Shown piece after piece: positions 7,832 through 14,932 of a DNA stretch of 64,000 nt (the stretch's first letter is position 1; each line of letters begins with the position of its first letter). Origin of the DNA: an uncultured Oscillospiraceae bacterium (GTDB taxonomy: Bacteria > Bacillota > Clostridia > Oscillospirales > Ruminococcaceae); NCBI GenBank assembly GCA_910579545.1, contig CAJTVI010000002.1, positions 3,739 through 67,738 on the forward strand, given 5' to 3'. A program made the translations under genes and the position numbers. The notes under the pieces were generated by a model. The model did not search any database and was not told the origin of the DNA. It worked only from the letters and a program-made list of their open reading frames with translations.

Positions 7832-7880
7832 GGTCCTCCTGTCGATCTGAAATTTGAGATTTCAGATCGACAGGAGGACC
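7832..7880 (-). promoter_or_regulatory. 22-bp inverted repeat that covers the ribosome site of the sigma-like gene
   Basis: Perfect 22-bp arms (7832-7853 and 7859-7880) separated by TTGAG. On the minus strand the proximal arm contains AGGAGG, eight bases before the GTG at 7826, and the distal arm contains the complementary CCTCCT. In mRNA the hairpin would bury the ribosome site completely. Confidence 0.85.
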
Positions 7881-7892
7881 GCGGATTTTATC

Positions 7893-7998
7893 GGGTGAGT
7901 TCACCCAAAAGGCTGCGATTTGCCAGCCGATACCCCATACCCACATAGGAAAAGGGAGTTTTATCCGGCAGCTGGATGTTGGATAAAACTCCCTTTTT
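7893..7998 (-). promoter_or_regulatory. Leader hairpins upstream of the sigma-like gene
   Basis: A 17-bp hairpin (AAAAGGGAGTTTTATCC at 7950-7966 with its complement 7981-7997, 14-base loop) has T-rich sides on both strands and can work as a terminator in either direction. Closer to the gene, GGGTGA-GT-TCACCC (7893-7906) is a short palindrome resembling an operator. Together with the ribosome-site hairpin this makes an unusually structured leader. Confidence 0.6.
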
Positions 7999-8211
7999 TC
8001 TATGATAGGGGAATACGCCACATTGATTCCACTGCTTTCTGTGCCAAATGCCTTTTTGTGTAACCGCTATACGAAAAGCAATGGGTAAAGGTTTCTGGGG
8101 GCTTCTTGCCCGACCTCCTGTCCAGTCAAAGAGTTTTTCTCATATTCATAAATTTATTTGAAAAATAAATCTAATAGATTTTGTATCAGCACTAATAAGC
8201 CCTCAAAGAAT

Positions 8212-8255
8212 CCTATAAAAGCTGTTACGCTTTTATAGGAGGTGGTTAGATGTAA
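8212..8255 (+). promoter_or_regulatory. Hairpin and start-stop codon pair before the XRE gene
   Basis: CCTATAAAAGC (8212-8222) and GCTTTTATAGG (8229-8239) form an 11-bp hairpin whose right arm overlaps the AGGAGG at 8237-8242. Seven bases after AGGAGG lies ATG-TAA (8250-8255), a one-codon reading frame. The XRE ATG is 22 bases from AGGAGG, too far for direct use. Translation of the XRE gene may depend on re-initiation. The rest of 8022-8264 is AT-rich and likely holds promoters, but I cannot fix one. Confidence 0.55.
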
Positions 8256-8264
8256 TCACTCGAT

Positions 8265-8588
8265 ATGCCGCAGATTTACCGGGAACTTGGCAAAGCAATC
8301 AAACGGCAGCGCAAAATACGCAAGCTGACGCAGGAAACATTAGCTGATCGGGTGGGAATCACACCGCAGTATCTCAGCCGGATCGAGCGCGGGGTCGTGC
8401 GGCCGACCCTTGACCTAATCTATGAGATTTCCCGCGTTTTGGAGTGCTCGGTGTATGTGCTTCTGCCCTCGTCCTTAGAGCCGCAGCGCGGCTTTTTGTC
8501 CGAGGACATCAGCTATCGGATGAACCACTGTACCGAACACCAGAAGATGCTCCTGCTCAGCTTTGCTTCCTGGGTTCTTAGCCAATAA
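8265..8588 (+). CDS. XRE-family transcriptional regulator
   Basis: A 107-residue repressor-type protein. Residues 5-65 form a Cro/CI helix-turn-helix (LGKAIKRQRKIRKLTQETLADRVGITPQYLSRIERGVVRPTLDLIYEISRVL). The tail (FLSEDISYRMNHCTEHQKMLLLSFASWVL) resembles the short C-terminal segment of clostridial element regulators. The ATG at 8265 is the only start before an in-frame stop. The gene precedes an ECF sigma gene by 49 bases and is divergent from the integration module, so it probably controls the choice between quiescence and activation of the element or the regulatory block. Confidence 0.85.
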   Translation: MPQIYRELGKAIKRQRKIRKLTQETLADRVGITPQYLSRIERGVVRPTLDLIYEISRVLECSVYVLLPSSLEPQRGFLSEDISYRMNHCTEHQKMLLLSFASWVLSQ

Positions 8589-8637
8589 CACCCTAACTTA
8601 AAACAATACATCCGCTTATGGCATGGGAGGGAAAAAT

Positions 8638-9198
8638 ATGCTCGCAATGTATCTGTCCCTGCTTGACACAGAAGCACAGAGAGACAAATTTGAGTGGCTT
8701 TACCATCGGTATGCAGGGCTGATGTACCAAACCGCGTTTTCGGTGGTAAAGGATCATTTTTTGGCAGAAGACATTGTTCATGAAACCTTTTTGATTTTAA
8801 TACGAATTATAGATGAGGTCCGAGCCGATGATCCCAAGGAAACCGCGAAGTTCCTCAAGGTGATCACGCACAACAAGGCAGTTGATGAGCTCCGGAAGCT
8901 GGGCAAAGCACAGCCATGGAGCAATGACGCATTGGAATATCAGGCAGAGGAGCAACAGGCAGACCCTGAATCTGTTGCCATCAATGCGGAAGGCTTTAGC
9001 AGTTTGATAGCCTGCGTGGAAAGCATGGATGAGTTGTACCGTGCGCCGTTGGAGCTGCGGATGCAGGGGTACAAGATCGCTCAAATCGCAGAGTTTCTGG
9101 ATATGAACCCACAAACCGTAAAAGTGCGCCTGTACCGGGCCCGGAAAATGCTGCTGCAACAATTGGAGGATGAAACGCATGGAAGCAAAGAAGGATGA
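8638..9198 (+). CDS. ECF-type RNA polymerase sigma factor
   Basis: A 186-residue sigma factor with region 2 (YHRYAGLMYQTAFSVVKDHFLAEDIVHETFLILIRII, containing the typical ED..HETF segment) and region 4 (LPLELR-like LRMQGYKIAQIAEFLDMNPQTVKVRLYRARKMLLQQL). The start at 8638 is set by GGAGGG seven bases upstream. The C-terminal codons overlap the anti-sigma gene, the classic ECF arrangement in which both are made together. Its target may be TGAAAC-N16/17-CGwA promoters seen upstream of the secreted protein (9893) and of the second ECF gene (10519). This target assignment is inference. Confidence 0.88.
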   Translation: MLAMYLSLLDTEAQRDKFEWLYHRYAGLMYQTAFSVVKDHFLAEDIVHETFLILIRIIDEVRADDPKETAKFLKVITHNKAVDELRKLGKAQPWSNDALEYQAEEQQADPESVAINAEGFSSLIACVESMDELYRAPLELRMQGYKIAQIAEFLDMNPQTVKVRLYRARKMLLQQLEDETHGSKEG

Positions 9199-9886
9199 GA
9201 TCAGAATTTCGACCGATGCCATGATCGCCCTTGTTGTTGCCGAAGCCGAGGCGCGGGAGATGGCAGCCATGCCCTCCCTGCAGGAGATGAACGAGGCGTT
9301 CCAGCCCTCTGAGCGGTTCCAGCAAAAGATGGACAAGCTGATGCGCAGCGTCCGAAACAGGCAGCGGCTGCGCCGATGGAAAAAGGCTGCCAAACGCACC
9401 GCTCTTTGCGCGGCGGTGCTGCTCTCGGTGTTTTCCTGCATGATGCTGCCGGTCAAGGCGGTGCGTGAAGCGGTGGTCACGACCGTGCTGGACTGGCAAG
9501 ATAAATTTGTGAGTGTAGTGTTCGATGCACAAGGCAACGATGGGCCGGATTTGCCGGATACGATCGAACTGTCCTATATCCCGGAGGGGTTTTCGCTGCA
9601 GGAACCTGTGTTGCAGGACACAGATTGTTACGAAATAACGTACAAAGGTGGAGAAACCTATTTCGCTGTGACGGTTATGCGTATGGAAGGCCCGCAAAAC
9701 ATTGGCATTGATAACGAGCGGACGGGTTTTTACCAAATACAATTTGATTCTCACAACGCACTCTGGAGTTTCTCCGACAAAGGAACCAATACATTAATTT
9801 GGCATGATGACGGTTTTGTCTATCAAGTTGGAGGGACAATTGAGTTAAATGAAATAATTAGGATAGCGGAAAATATAAAAATTTAA
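9179..9886 (+). CDS. Membrane anti-sigma factor with DUF4367-like sensor domain
   Basis: A 235-residue single-pass membrane protein. The cytoplasmic part (about 1-75) would bind the ECF factor encoded immediately upstream. A hydrophobic helix (TALCAAVLLSVFSCMMLPV) follows at about residues 77-96, and the outside part carries a DUF4367-like domain (LPDTIELSYIPEGFSL, YEITYKGGETYFAVTVMRME). The start at 9179 has GGAGG nine bases upstream, while the earlier ATG at 9170 touches the ribosome site. The gene overlaps the ECF gene by 20 bases. Release of the sigma factor on envelope signals is the expected mechanism from family knowledge. Confidence 0.8.
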   Translation: MEAKKDEIRISTDAMIALVVAEAEAREMAAMPSLQEMNEAFQPSERFQQKMDKLMRSVRNRQRLRRWKKAAKRTALCAAVLLSVFSCMMLPVKAVREAVVTTVLDWQDKFVSVVFDAQGNDGPDLPDTIELSYIPEGFSLQEPVLQDTDCYEITYKGGETYFAVTVMRMEGPQNIGIDNERTGFYQIQFDSHNALWSFSDKGTNTLIWHDDGFVYQVGGTIELNEIIRIAENIKI

Positions 9887-9892
9887 TTTTTT

Positions 9893-9921
9893 TGAAACCA
9901 AAGTAAAGGTATTTTCGTATA
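9893..9921 (+). promoter_or_regulatory. Candidate ECF-type promoter before the small secreted protein
   Basis: TGAAAC (9893-9898), 17-base spacer, CGTATA (9916-9921), followed by GGGAGG and the ATG at 9960. The -35/-10 pair resembles ECF promoters, and a similar pair (10519-10546) precedes the second ECF gene. Confidence 0.45.
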
Positions 9922-9959
9922 GAAGGGAGGTTCTCAAAAAGAAAGGAAGTTTAGCAGCT

Positions 9960-10340
9960 ATGAAAAAGACCGTCAAATCTATCTTGATGCTCATGTTGGT
10001 TGCCTCGTTGCTCTGTACCACCGCGTTTGCCGTTCAGGCAAGATGGCAAAATGTAGCATCCATCACGCCAAGGTTTTATAGTGGCTCCGACCATTACTCA
10101 AGCGCTATTAGAGGTGAACCCGGAACCACGAAAATTGAGTGTACGCTGACTTTTTACGAAAAAACGCAGTATGGCACCTACAAAGAGGTATCTCATGCTT
10201 CGGAAACATATTATGGCCAAACCCACACTTTTATTGGGTACTACAACATTGAGGCTGGAAAGACCTATAAGCTGGTGACCGAGGCCACAGTTACCTGCAA
10301 TGGCGTGGAGGAGGACGTTTCTTATTCCTATGAAAAATAG
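9960..10340 (+). CDS. Small secreted protein of unknown function
   Basis: A 126-residue protein with a classical signal peptide (MKKTVKSILMLMLVASLLCTTAFA, cleavage likely after AFA). The mature part is about 100 residues with a beta-rich pattern (TKIECTLTFYEKTQYGTYKEVSHASETYYG, YYNIEAGKTYKLVTEATVTCNGVEEDVSYSYEK), reminiscent of small immunoglobulin-like clostridial exported proteins. No enzymatic motif is visible. It follows the anti-sigma gene by 73 bases behind a candidate ECF promoter, so it may be an output of that sigma factor. Confidence 0.7.
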   Translation: MKKTVKSILMLMLVASLLCTTAFAVQARWQNVASITPRFYSGSDHYSSAIRGEPGTTKIECTLTFYEKTQYGTYKEVSHASETYYGQTHTFIGYYNIEAGKTYKLVTEATVTCNGVEEDVSYSYEK

Positions 10341-10420
10341 CGTCAATATTCATCCTTAACCCCTGATTACATATGAGAATCTCAAATAAACCGATGATAT
10401 AGCACATGGTGCGCATCGTC

Positions 10421-10463
10421 AAAGGGAACCCGGCTCCTGCCTAAAAGGGGCCGGGTTCCCTTT
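10421..10463 (+). terminator. Rho-independent terminator
   Basis: Perfect 14-bp arms AAAGGGAACCCGGC (10421-10434) and GCCGGGTTCCCTTT (10450-10463), followed by GTTAAAAATC. It closes the ECF/anti-sigma/secreted-protein block. Confidence 0.8.
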
Positions 10464-10518
10464 GTTAAAAATCAATGATGTCATAATAATTACAAAACTG
10501 ACCGCTCTAATGATTTTC

Positions 10519-10546
10519 TGAAACTTTTTTCTGTTTTATACGAACT
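10519..10546 (+). promoter_or_regulatory. Candidate ECF-type promoter before the second ECF gene
   Basis: TGAAAC (10519-10524), 16-base spacer, CGAACT (10541-10546). It is similar to the pair at 9893-9921, suggesting that the first ECF factor drives the second. The match is short and could be chance. Confidence 0.4.
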
Positions 10547-10630
10547 ATAAGTGACATGACTTTTGCATGCACTTTTGAACCGGCGCGGCCAAAATATGGT
10601 CGCACGTCTTTGAAAGAAGTTGACCTTGCA

Positions 10631-11161
10631 ATGATGTCGTTCTATTTTGCGCTGATTGAAACAGACGAACAGCGCGGCAAGTTTGAGTACATTTATGAAA
10701 ACTACTATGGCCTGATGTATCATACGGCCTTTTCTCTCACACAGGACAGACAGCTTGCGGAGGATGCCGTCCACGAGACCTGCCTGAAAATCATTGATTC
10801 AATTGATACAATGCGGGTCGATAACAAAAAGGAGCTTGCCTCCTATCTGTGCATCCTTACCCGCAGCCGCACCATCGACTTTCTGCGCAGGTGGTGCAAT
10901 AAAGAAAACAGCCCGCTGGAAACACTTATCGAACCTCTCTCTGAGGCAGGCACAGAAACAACTGTGCTGTCCAGCATCCAGTTGGAACAGGCGTTTCAGC
11001 AGCTGGCCGCCATGCCGGAAAAATACCGGATCCCTTTGACTCTCCAGGTCAAGGGTTATTCCATACAGGAAATTGCGCAATTTCTCAACCTTTCAGAAGG
11101 GACGGTGAAAACAAGGATTTTTCGTGCCCGGCAGGTACTGCGCCATTCTTTTGAGGATTGA
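10631..11161 (+). CDS. ECF-type RNA polymerase sigma factor (second copy)
   Basis: A 176-residue sigma factor related to the one at 8638: both contain a fragment like YYGLMYHTAFSLTQDRQLAEDAVHETCLKIID in region 2. Region 4 is IPLTLQVKGYSIQEIAQFLNLSEGTVKTRIFRARQVLRHSF. The start is placed at 10631 (MMSFYFALIETDEQ, aligning with MYLSLLDTEAQ of the first factor), with AAAGAAG about 12 bases upstream. No anti-sigma gene follows, so activity is probably set by expression. It lies directly upstream of the TcdR-like gene and may be an intermediate step in a sigma cascade. Confidence 0.82.
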   Translation: MMSFYFALIETDEQRGKFEYIYENYYGLMYHTAFSLTQDRQLAEDAVHETCLKIIDSIDTMRVDNKKELASYLCILTRSRTIDFLRRWCNKENSPLETLIEPLSEAGTETTVLSSIQLEQAFQQLAAMPEKYRIPLTLQVKGYSIQEIAQFLNLSEGTVKTRIFRARQVLRHSFED

Positions 11162-11251
11162 TTTGGTACGGCCGGAACGAACAGCCTTTTTAAGAGCAGA
11201 GATGCCCCCGCTTCCCATTCCCGGGTCGACCAAATGATAGAGCCATAAACG

Positions 11252-11279
11252 TTTACATTTTTCAGCTCATTTTCTCTTT
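11252..11279 (+). promoter_or_regulatory. TcdR/UviA-type promoter of the sigma gene
   Basis: TTTACA (11252-11257), 16-base spacer, CTCTTT (11274-11279), the combination known for the TcdR/BotR/TetR/UviA sigma group. It lies 23 bases upstream of the TcdR-like gene, implying autoactivation. CCCC-AAAAA-GGGG (11281-11293) lies at the presumed transcription start. Confidence 0.8.
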
Positions 11280-11302
11280 ACCCCAAAAAGGGGGCAAGAG
11301 AC

Positions 11303-11863
11303 GTGAACTGTACTTTGTATGACCAGGTAAAAAGCTATCAGGCCGGAAATCAGGAAAGCGCTCTTGAAATTTTGCGAACCTTTGCCCCGCTGCTGAAAAA
11401 GCATGCCTACTGGCTGCATACAGAGGATGCCTACGAGGAGCTGCAATGCAGCCTTTTGGAAGCGATTAAGAACATGAATTTGAACCGTCTGTCCTCGGTA
11501 TCGCAAGGGGTAATGGTTCGATATATTCAAAAAACGATCCGCAGCCAATACATCCGCATCTCCAAACAACGCAACAAAATAAGCAGTGAGGTGATGCTGG
11601 ATGATCTGAACACGCATGATACCCTGCAGTATATCCAGCGGTGCAGTAACGCCGATGATTACAGCCACCTTTTGTTTTCGGATGCGCGGCAGATTTTGAC
11701 CAAAACCGAATATCGGGTGATTTGGCTGCTGTATCACGAAAATTACTCGGCAGCGCAGGCCGCAAGGATGCTTGGAAAGACACGCCAGGCCGTGAATCAG
11801 GTAAAAAAGCGCGGTTTGGAGAAACTTAAAAGGTGGCTGTACGATTCAGAACAGAATCAATAA
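11303..11863 (+). CDS. TcdR/UviA/BotR-like alternative sigma factor
   Basis: A 186-residue protein beginning at GTG. The N-terminal half (YQAGNQESALEILRTFAPLLKKHAYWLHTEDAYEELQCSLLEAI) matches the pattern of region 2 in the group-5 toxin and bacteriocin sigma factors. The segment VMVRYIQKTIRSQYIRISKQRNKI resembles their basic DNA-melting region. The C-terminus (LTKTEYRVIWLLYHENYSAAQAARMLGKTRQAVNQVKKRGLEKLKRWL) is a region-4 helix-turn-helix. The assignment is strengthened because the exact TTTACA-N16-CTCTTT promoter of this group precedes this gene and three ricin-hydrolase genes downstream. It probably switches on the whole cluster and itself. Confidence 0.8.
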   Translation: MNCTLYDQVKSYQAGNQESALEILRTFAPLLKKHAYWLHTEDAYEELQCSLLEAIKNMNLNRLSSVSQGVMVRYIQKTIRSQYIRISKQRNKISSEVMLDDLNTHDTLQYIQRCSNADDYSHLLFSDARQILTKTEYRVIWLLYHENYSAAQAARMLGKTRQAVNQVKKRGLEKLKRWLYDSEQNQ

Positions 11864-11898
11864 ATAGCATTGTTGAATTTATAATTAGCTCTTATATG

Positions 11899-11927
11899 TT
11901 TACTTTTATGTGTATTTGTGCTACAAT
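11899..11927 (+). promoter_or_regulatory. Candidate housekeeping promoter of the first lipoprotein gene
   Basis: TTTACT (11899-11904), 17-base spacer, TACAAT (11922-11927). The terminator-like hairpin 11943-11992 lies between it and the lipoprotein gene. The lipoprotein would be expressed independently of the TcdR-like sigma factor, possibly with attenuation. Confidence 0.5.
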
Positions 11928-11942
11928 AAGAGAAAATGAGTG

Positions 11943-11992
11943 AAAAGGCGAAGTACACCGGCAGAAGTTTGCTACCGGTGTGCTTGCCTTTT
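11943..11992 (+). terminator. Hairpin after the TcdR-like sigma gene
   Basis: AAAAGGCGAAG-TACACCGGCAG pairs imperfectly with GCTACCGGTGTGCTTGCCTTTT. It can end the sigma transcript, and it lies in the leader of the following lipoprotein gene. Confidence 0.6.
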
Positions 11993-12038
11993 GCTATCAA
12001 AGTCTATTAAGAAAATAATTTTGAAGGGATGAATTGTT

Positions 12039-12761
12039 ATGCGAATGAAAAGAAATCTATCCCTGTTATTTATGCTTGTTCATATACTGTTGCTGTCTGC
12101 CTGTGTGATTGTTGTGCCTGCGCCAACTGGTGCAGGGGATTCACAGGCAAACAGCGCCCTGGCCTCCAGTGCTCCTGCCCAAAGTGAGCTGTCGGACGAA
12201 GCAGGCTACTGGCTTGGCGAAGCGCAGCAACTGGCAAAGAGGATTGTTGGATACTGCTTTTCGCTGGAGGATCTGGAAGGACGATACCGCGAGGAAATTA
12301 GCGACTCAACCAATAGCATGGTTGAGGGTTTTGTTTGTTCTTTTATGTATTGTAATCAACTTCAGGGGCAGCAAGACTACTACCTTCAAATGGCCGCTCC
12401 CCGTCGTAGTGAGGACGGAACGCAGTGGGTCACGGAATGTGATGCCGTTACGCGTGCGGTGGCTCGGTGCTTTGATATGCCGGAAAGTGAGATCCGGCTT
12501 AGTGAGCGACTTCAATACTGCTATAATAGTGTGGATCAGTGCTTTTATTACCCTGTGGAGGTGGGGAACCCCAGCTTTTTCAGCATGGTTGACCCCCAAG
12601 CTCAGTTCGTATCAGAGGGTTGCATTGTGGTTTCGTTTTCGCTTTGGAGCAACCTGTCTTATGAATTCCCCGAAAATCACGGCAATTATGTTGTGAACCT
12701 GTCCATTATCCAGAAAGACGGAGAGCACTTTTTACGTTTTGACAGCTTCCTTCCGGCATAG
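12039..12761 (+). CDS. Lipoprotein, candidate immunity partner of ricin-hydrolase 1
   Basis: A 240-residue exported lipoprotein: signal peptide MRMKRNLSLLFMLVHILLL, lipobox LSAC with Cys at about residue 22, then a Ser/Ala-rich linker (SALASSAPAQSE). The folded part contains EDGTQWVTECDAVTRAVARCFDMPESEI and CIVVSFSLWSNLSYEFP, a layout also suggested in the lipoproteins at 16749 and 60840. No enzyme motif is seen. The gene converges on the hydrolase gene at 12858-13982. One lipoprotein gene per hydrolase gene fits a protective, cell-wall-side immunity role, but that is inference from context. Confidence 0.75.
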   Translation: MRMKRNLSLLFMLVHILLLSACVIVVPAPTGAGDSQANSALASSAPAQSELSDEAGYWLGEAQQLAKRIVGYCFSLEDLEGRYREEISDSTNSMVEGFVCSFMYCNQLQGQQDYYLQMAAPRRSEDGTQWVTECDAVTRAVARCFDMPESEIRLSERLQYCYNSVDQCFYYPVEVGNPSFFSMVDPQAQFVSEGCIVVSFSLWSNLSYEFPENHGNYVVNLSIIQKDGEHFLRFDSFLPA

Positions 12762-12767
12762 GTGGAG

Positions 12768-12800
12768 GCCTCCCTCCCATATGCATTACAGGAGGGAGGC
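12768..12800. terminator. Hairpin between convergent genes
   Basis: GCCTCCCTCC (12768-12777) and GGAGGGAGGC (12791-12800), perfect 10-bp arms between the converging lipoprotein and ricin-hydrolase genes. There is no strong T run, so it may act as a transcript barrier in both directions. Confidence 0.6.
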
Positions 12801-12857
12801 ACAACTCATAATGAACTCAAAATAAGAACAAGTTTTTTACACAAGATGTATAGTTTA

Positions 12858-13982
12858 TTAAGGCAGGTATTGGAAAGCGTAGCCCAAATCATTAGCTACC
12901 GTGGTGAATGATTGGTCGATATAAAAGCCTTGTTCTGGCTTAATAGCACCATTTGTGCTGGACAAAACATAGTTGCCTTTGTTGTTCAGAGTCCATCCAA
13001 GGCCCGTAAATTTACCTTTCCCAATCGAAATATGGAAATGAGCAGGAACCGTACCAGTAGAACCGCCATCGGTACCCTCGACAAACATTTCTTCGCCGCG
13101 TACAAAGCTTTTCCCCTCGTAAAGTCTATTCAGTTCGGAATCATCCACATGCAGAACCATCATTGTCACATAATCGGTTCCACAGGGCATTATGACTGGT
13201 TCTGCCGATTCAAGCCAAATGGTGTTGGTTCCCGGATCATTGTTCCCATAGATACGCTTGATCAACATTTTGTCACAGGGACAGTACATAGCCGACTTAC
13301 CGGTATCAGCGCACCCTTCATCGATAGGGTAATCGGCTGGAGTTCCCGTGTAGTTAGGGTAATGACTTGCCTTTGAGTTAGTCGGATTATAGCCCTGTGT
13401 GAGACGCATGGTTTTGGTGGGATATGTCAGGTAGTTTTTGTCCAAAGTGCCGCCACCAGTACTACCGCCGTTCTCACTATCGCACAGCTTCCAAACCTGC
13501 TCATCCCCGCCGGTGGCCTTCATCCAACGTACATTCGCATTGTTGTAGTTGCCAACGGGCGTCAGATAAAGCCCCTTGTGTTTGATCAGGGTGATCCGAT
13601 ACAGATTCTGGCTCGCATCCACAGTCTGAAGGTCGATCAGAGAGTCAGCATAATTGCTGGCATTGGGATACTGGCCGCCCACCGGGTAGAGATCGCAGTT
13701 GCCTTCGGCCGTCATACTGCTGCCATAGCCGTAAATGTTGAGACCATAGTTGCTGTTCAATGCGCTGCGGATCGTACAGCCGGCAATCGCCGTGCCCGTG
13801 CTGTTCGCAAACGCCTCCACCAGCTTGAACCGATGATCGTTGTTGACCCCGGAACCAGTGGATTTGTAGATGCTGAGATTCTGGTTGTTTGCAATCGCCC
13901 CGGAACCCTCGCGGTTCAGGAACAGATTGGAGGTGCCCCTGTGCGACTGAAAGTAATAGTAAGTGTTCCATTTGTAGCCCAT
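12858..13982 (-). CDS. Ricin-like beta-trefoil protein with divergent M23-type C-terminal domain
   Basis: A 374-residue protein starting MGYKWNTYYYFQSHRG, with GAGGAA upstream of the ATG at 13982 and no signal peptide. Residues 1-160 are a ricin-type carbohydrate-binding domain ending in the typical QVWKLC, nearly the same as in the amidase at 15453 (both contain LNIYGYGSSMTAEGNCDLYPVGG). A Gly/Ser linker leads to a C-terminal domain of LytM/M23 appearance: GNNDPGTNTIWLESAEPV, DYVTMMVLHVDD, GGSTGTVPAHFHISIGKGKF with an HxH. The first zinc-ligand His of M23 enzymes is not visible (DYPIDEGC instead of HxGID), so it may be inactive or use other ligands. A TcdR-type promoter precedes it. Confidence 0.75.
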   Translation of the reverse strand: MGYKWNTYYYFQSHRGTSNLFLNREGSGAIANNQNLSIYKSTGSGVNNDHRFKLVEAFANSTGTAIAGCTIRSALNSNYGLNIYGYGSSMTAEGNCDLYPVGGQYPNASNYADSLIDLQTVDASQNLYRITLIKHKGLYLTPVGNYNNANVRWMKATGGDEQVWKLCDSENGGSTGGGTLDKNYLTYPTKTMRLTQGYNPTNSKASHYPNYTGTPADYPIDEGCADTGKSAMYCPCDKMLIKRIYGNNDPGTNTIWLESAEPVIMPCGTDYVTMMVLHVDDSELNRLYEGKSFVRGEEMFVEGTDGGSTGTVPAHFHISIGKGKFTGLGWTLNNKGNYVLSSTNGAIKPEQGFYIDQSFTTVANDLGYAFQYLP

Positions 13983-14048
13983 AAATTTATTCCTCTTTTC
14001 TTTTTGTTTTAGCGCCTCGTCAGGCACTTTTTTGAGCGCTCATTACAA

Positions 14049-14076
14049 AAAGAGCAAAAAGAGGTAGATTTGTAAA
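14049..14076 (-). promoter_or_regulatory. TcdR-type promoter of ricin-hydrolase 1
   Basis: On the minus strand TTTACA (14076-14071), 16-base spacer, CTCTTT (14054-14049). The palindrome TGAGCGCTCA (14033-14042) lies at the expected transcription start, then a GTGCCTGACGAGGC hairpin. Confidence 0.8.
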
Positions 14077-14125
14077 TATAGTTTCAAAAAATTTTTGGGC
14101 GCAGTATATCGGGAGGCCATCGTCT

Positions 14126-14887
14126 ATGAAAAACCTTTTATTTCCCATCGTATTGATGCTCAGCGCGCTGTCCCTGTCTGCCTGCGGCGGCGCCTCATCT
14201 CAGGCGGCGGGCACAACAAACCCGCAGGCGATGTTAAGCGGCAGCCAAGCGGAAACCACCCATGCGCAAAGTGAGCCTCCCGCAGGGGAGCTGCCACAGG
14301 CCGGCAACAGGGCGCTTTCGCTCAATGAGGACTTGCTGGCCCTGCTTTACAGCGACAATGCCGGTGTAAAGCAGGCGCGCGAAGGCGGCTGCTATGCACA
14401 GATCACCGGCCGCGGCACCGCCTGCGTCTCGTATTTTGACCCCTATCTGGACGTACAGATGACCCCGCCGGATTGGGAGCCGGCTGCGGCGTGGCGCGAG
14501 GAATACATCGCAGGACATCACGAAGAAAATCCTTTCGTGGATGAGCTGCCGGTTTTGGAACTTACTCTTATGGACGAGATCGACCCGCTGGCCCCCACCG
14601 TTGAAGGGCAGGACAGCCTGCGGCAGCTGTTCCTCACGGACGAGCGCATCACCTACCCATTCCTTTGCGATAACCTTCAGCAAACGCCGGAGCTGGCCCA
14701 CAGCGAAGAGGTCTGTTATCTCATGCCCAGCCCACAAACCCTGCCGTTTGGCGATGATCCCGGCCAGCCGATAAAGGGCGGGGACTGGCGGGCTGTTTTT
14801 CTTGTTGGGGATGCGCAGATCACGGTGCACTTTATCCAATCCGGCGAAGAACTCGTTGCCTACTATGCCGTCCTTGGCAAGCAATAA
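14126..14887 (+). CDS. Lipoprotein, candidate immunity partner in the ricin-hydrolase cluster
   Basis: A 253-residue lipoprotein with signal peptide and lipobox LSAC (Cys at about residue 20), GGGAGG about 12 bases before the ATG, and a Ser/Thr/Gln-rich linker. The mature part (ALSLNEDLLALLYSDNAGVKQAREGGCYAQITGRGTACVSYFDPYLDVQMTPPDWEP...) contains two close Cys residues and ends VHFIQSGEELVAYYAVLGKQ. No known domain is recognized. It is divergent from ricin-hydrolase 1 (144 bases between starts) and converges on the holin gene. Expression apart from the TcdR-type promoters is likely, because none faces it. Confidence 0.75.
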   Translation: MKNLLFPIVLMLSALSLSACGGASSQAAGTTNPQAMLSGSQAETTHAQSEPPAGELPQAGNRALSLNEDLLALLYSDNAGVKQAREGGCYAQITGRGTACVSYFDPYLDVQMTPPDWEPAAAWREEYIAGHHEENPFVDELPVLELTLMDEIDPLAPTVEGQDSLRQLFLTDERITYPFLCDNLQQTPELAHSEEVCYLMPSPQTLPFGDDPGQPIKGGDWRAVFLVGDAQITVHFIQSGEELVAYYAVLGKQ

Positions 14888-14890
14888 CAT

Positions 14891-14927
14891 ACAGCACCCG
14901 GTCAGCGAAAAACAGGCCGGGTGCTGT
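14891..14927. terminator. Bidirectional terminator between lipoprotein and holin genes
   Basis: ACAGCACCCGG (14891-14901) and CCGGGTGCTGT (14917-14927), perfect 11-bp arms, with TATTTTT following on the plus strand (14934-14940). It separates two convergent genes. Confidence 0.75.
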
Positions 14928-14932
14928 GACTG

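Noticed and set aside
8797..9754. Two minus-strand frames of about 250 codons opposite the ECF and anti-sigma genes
   Set aside because: Shadows of genes that have clear domains and ribosome sites.
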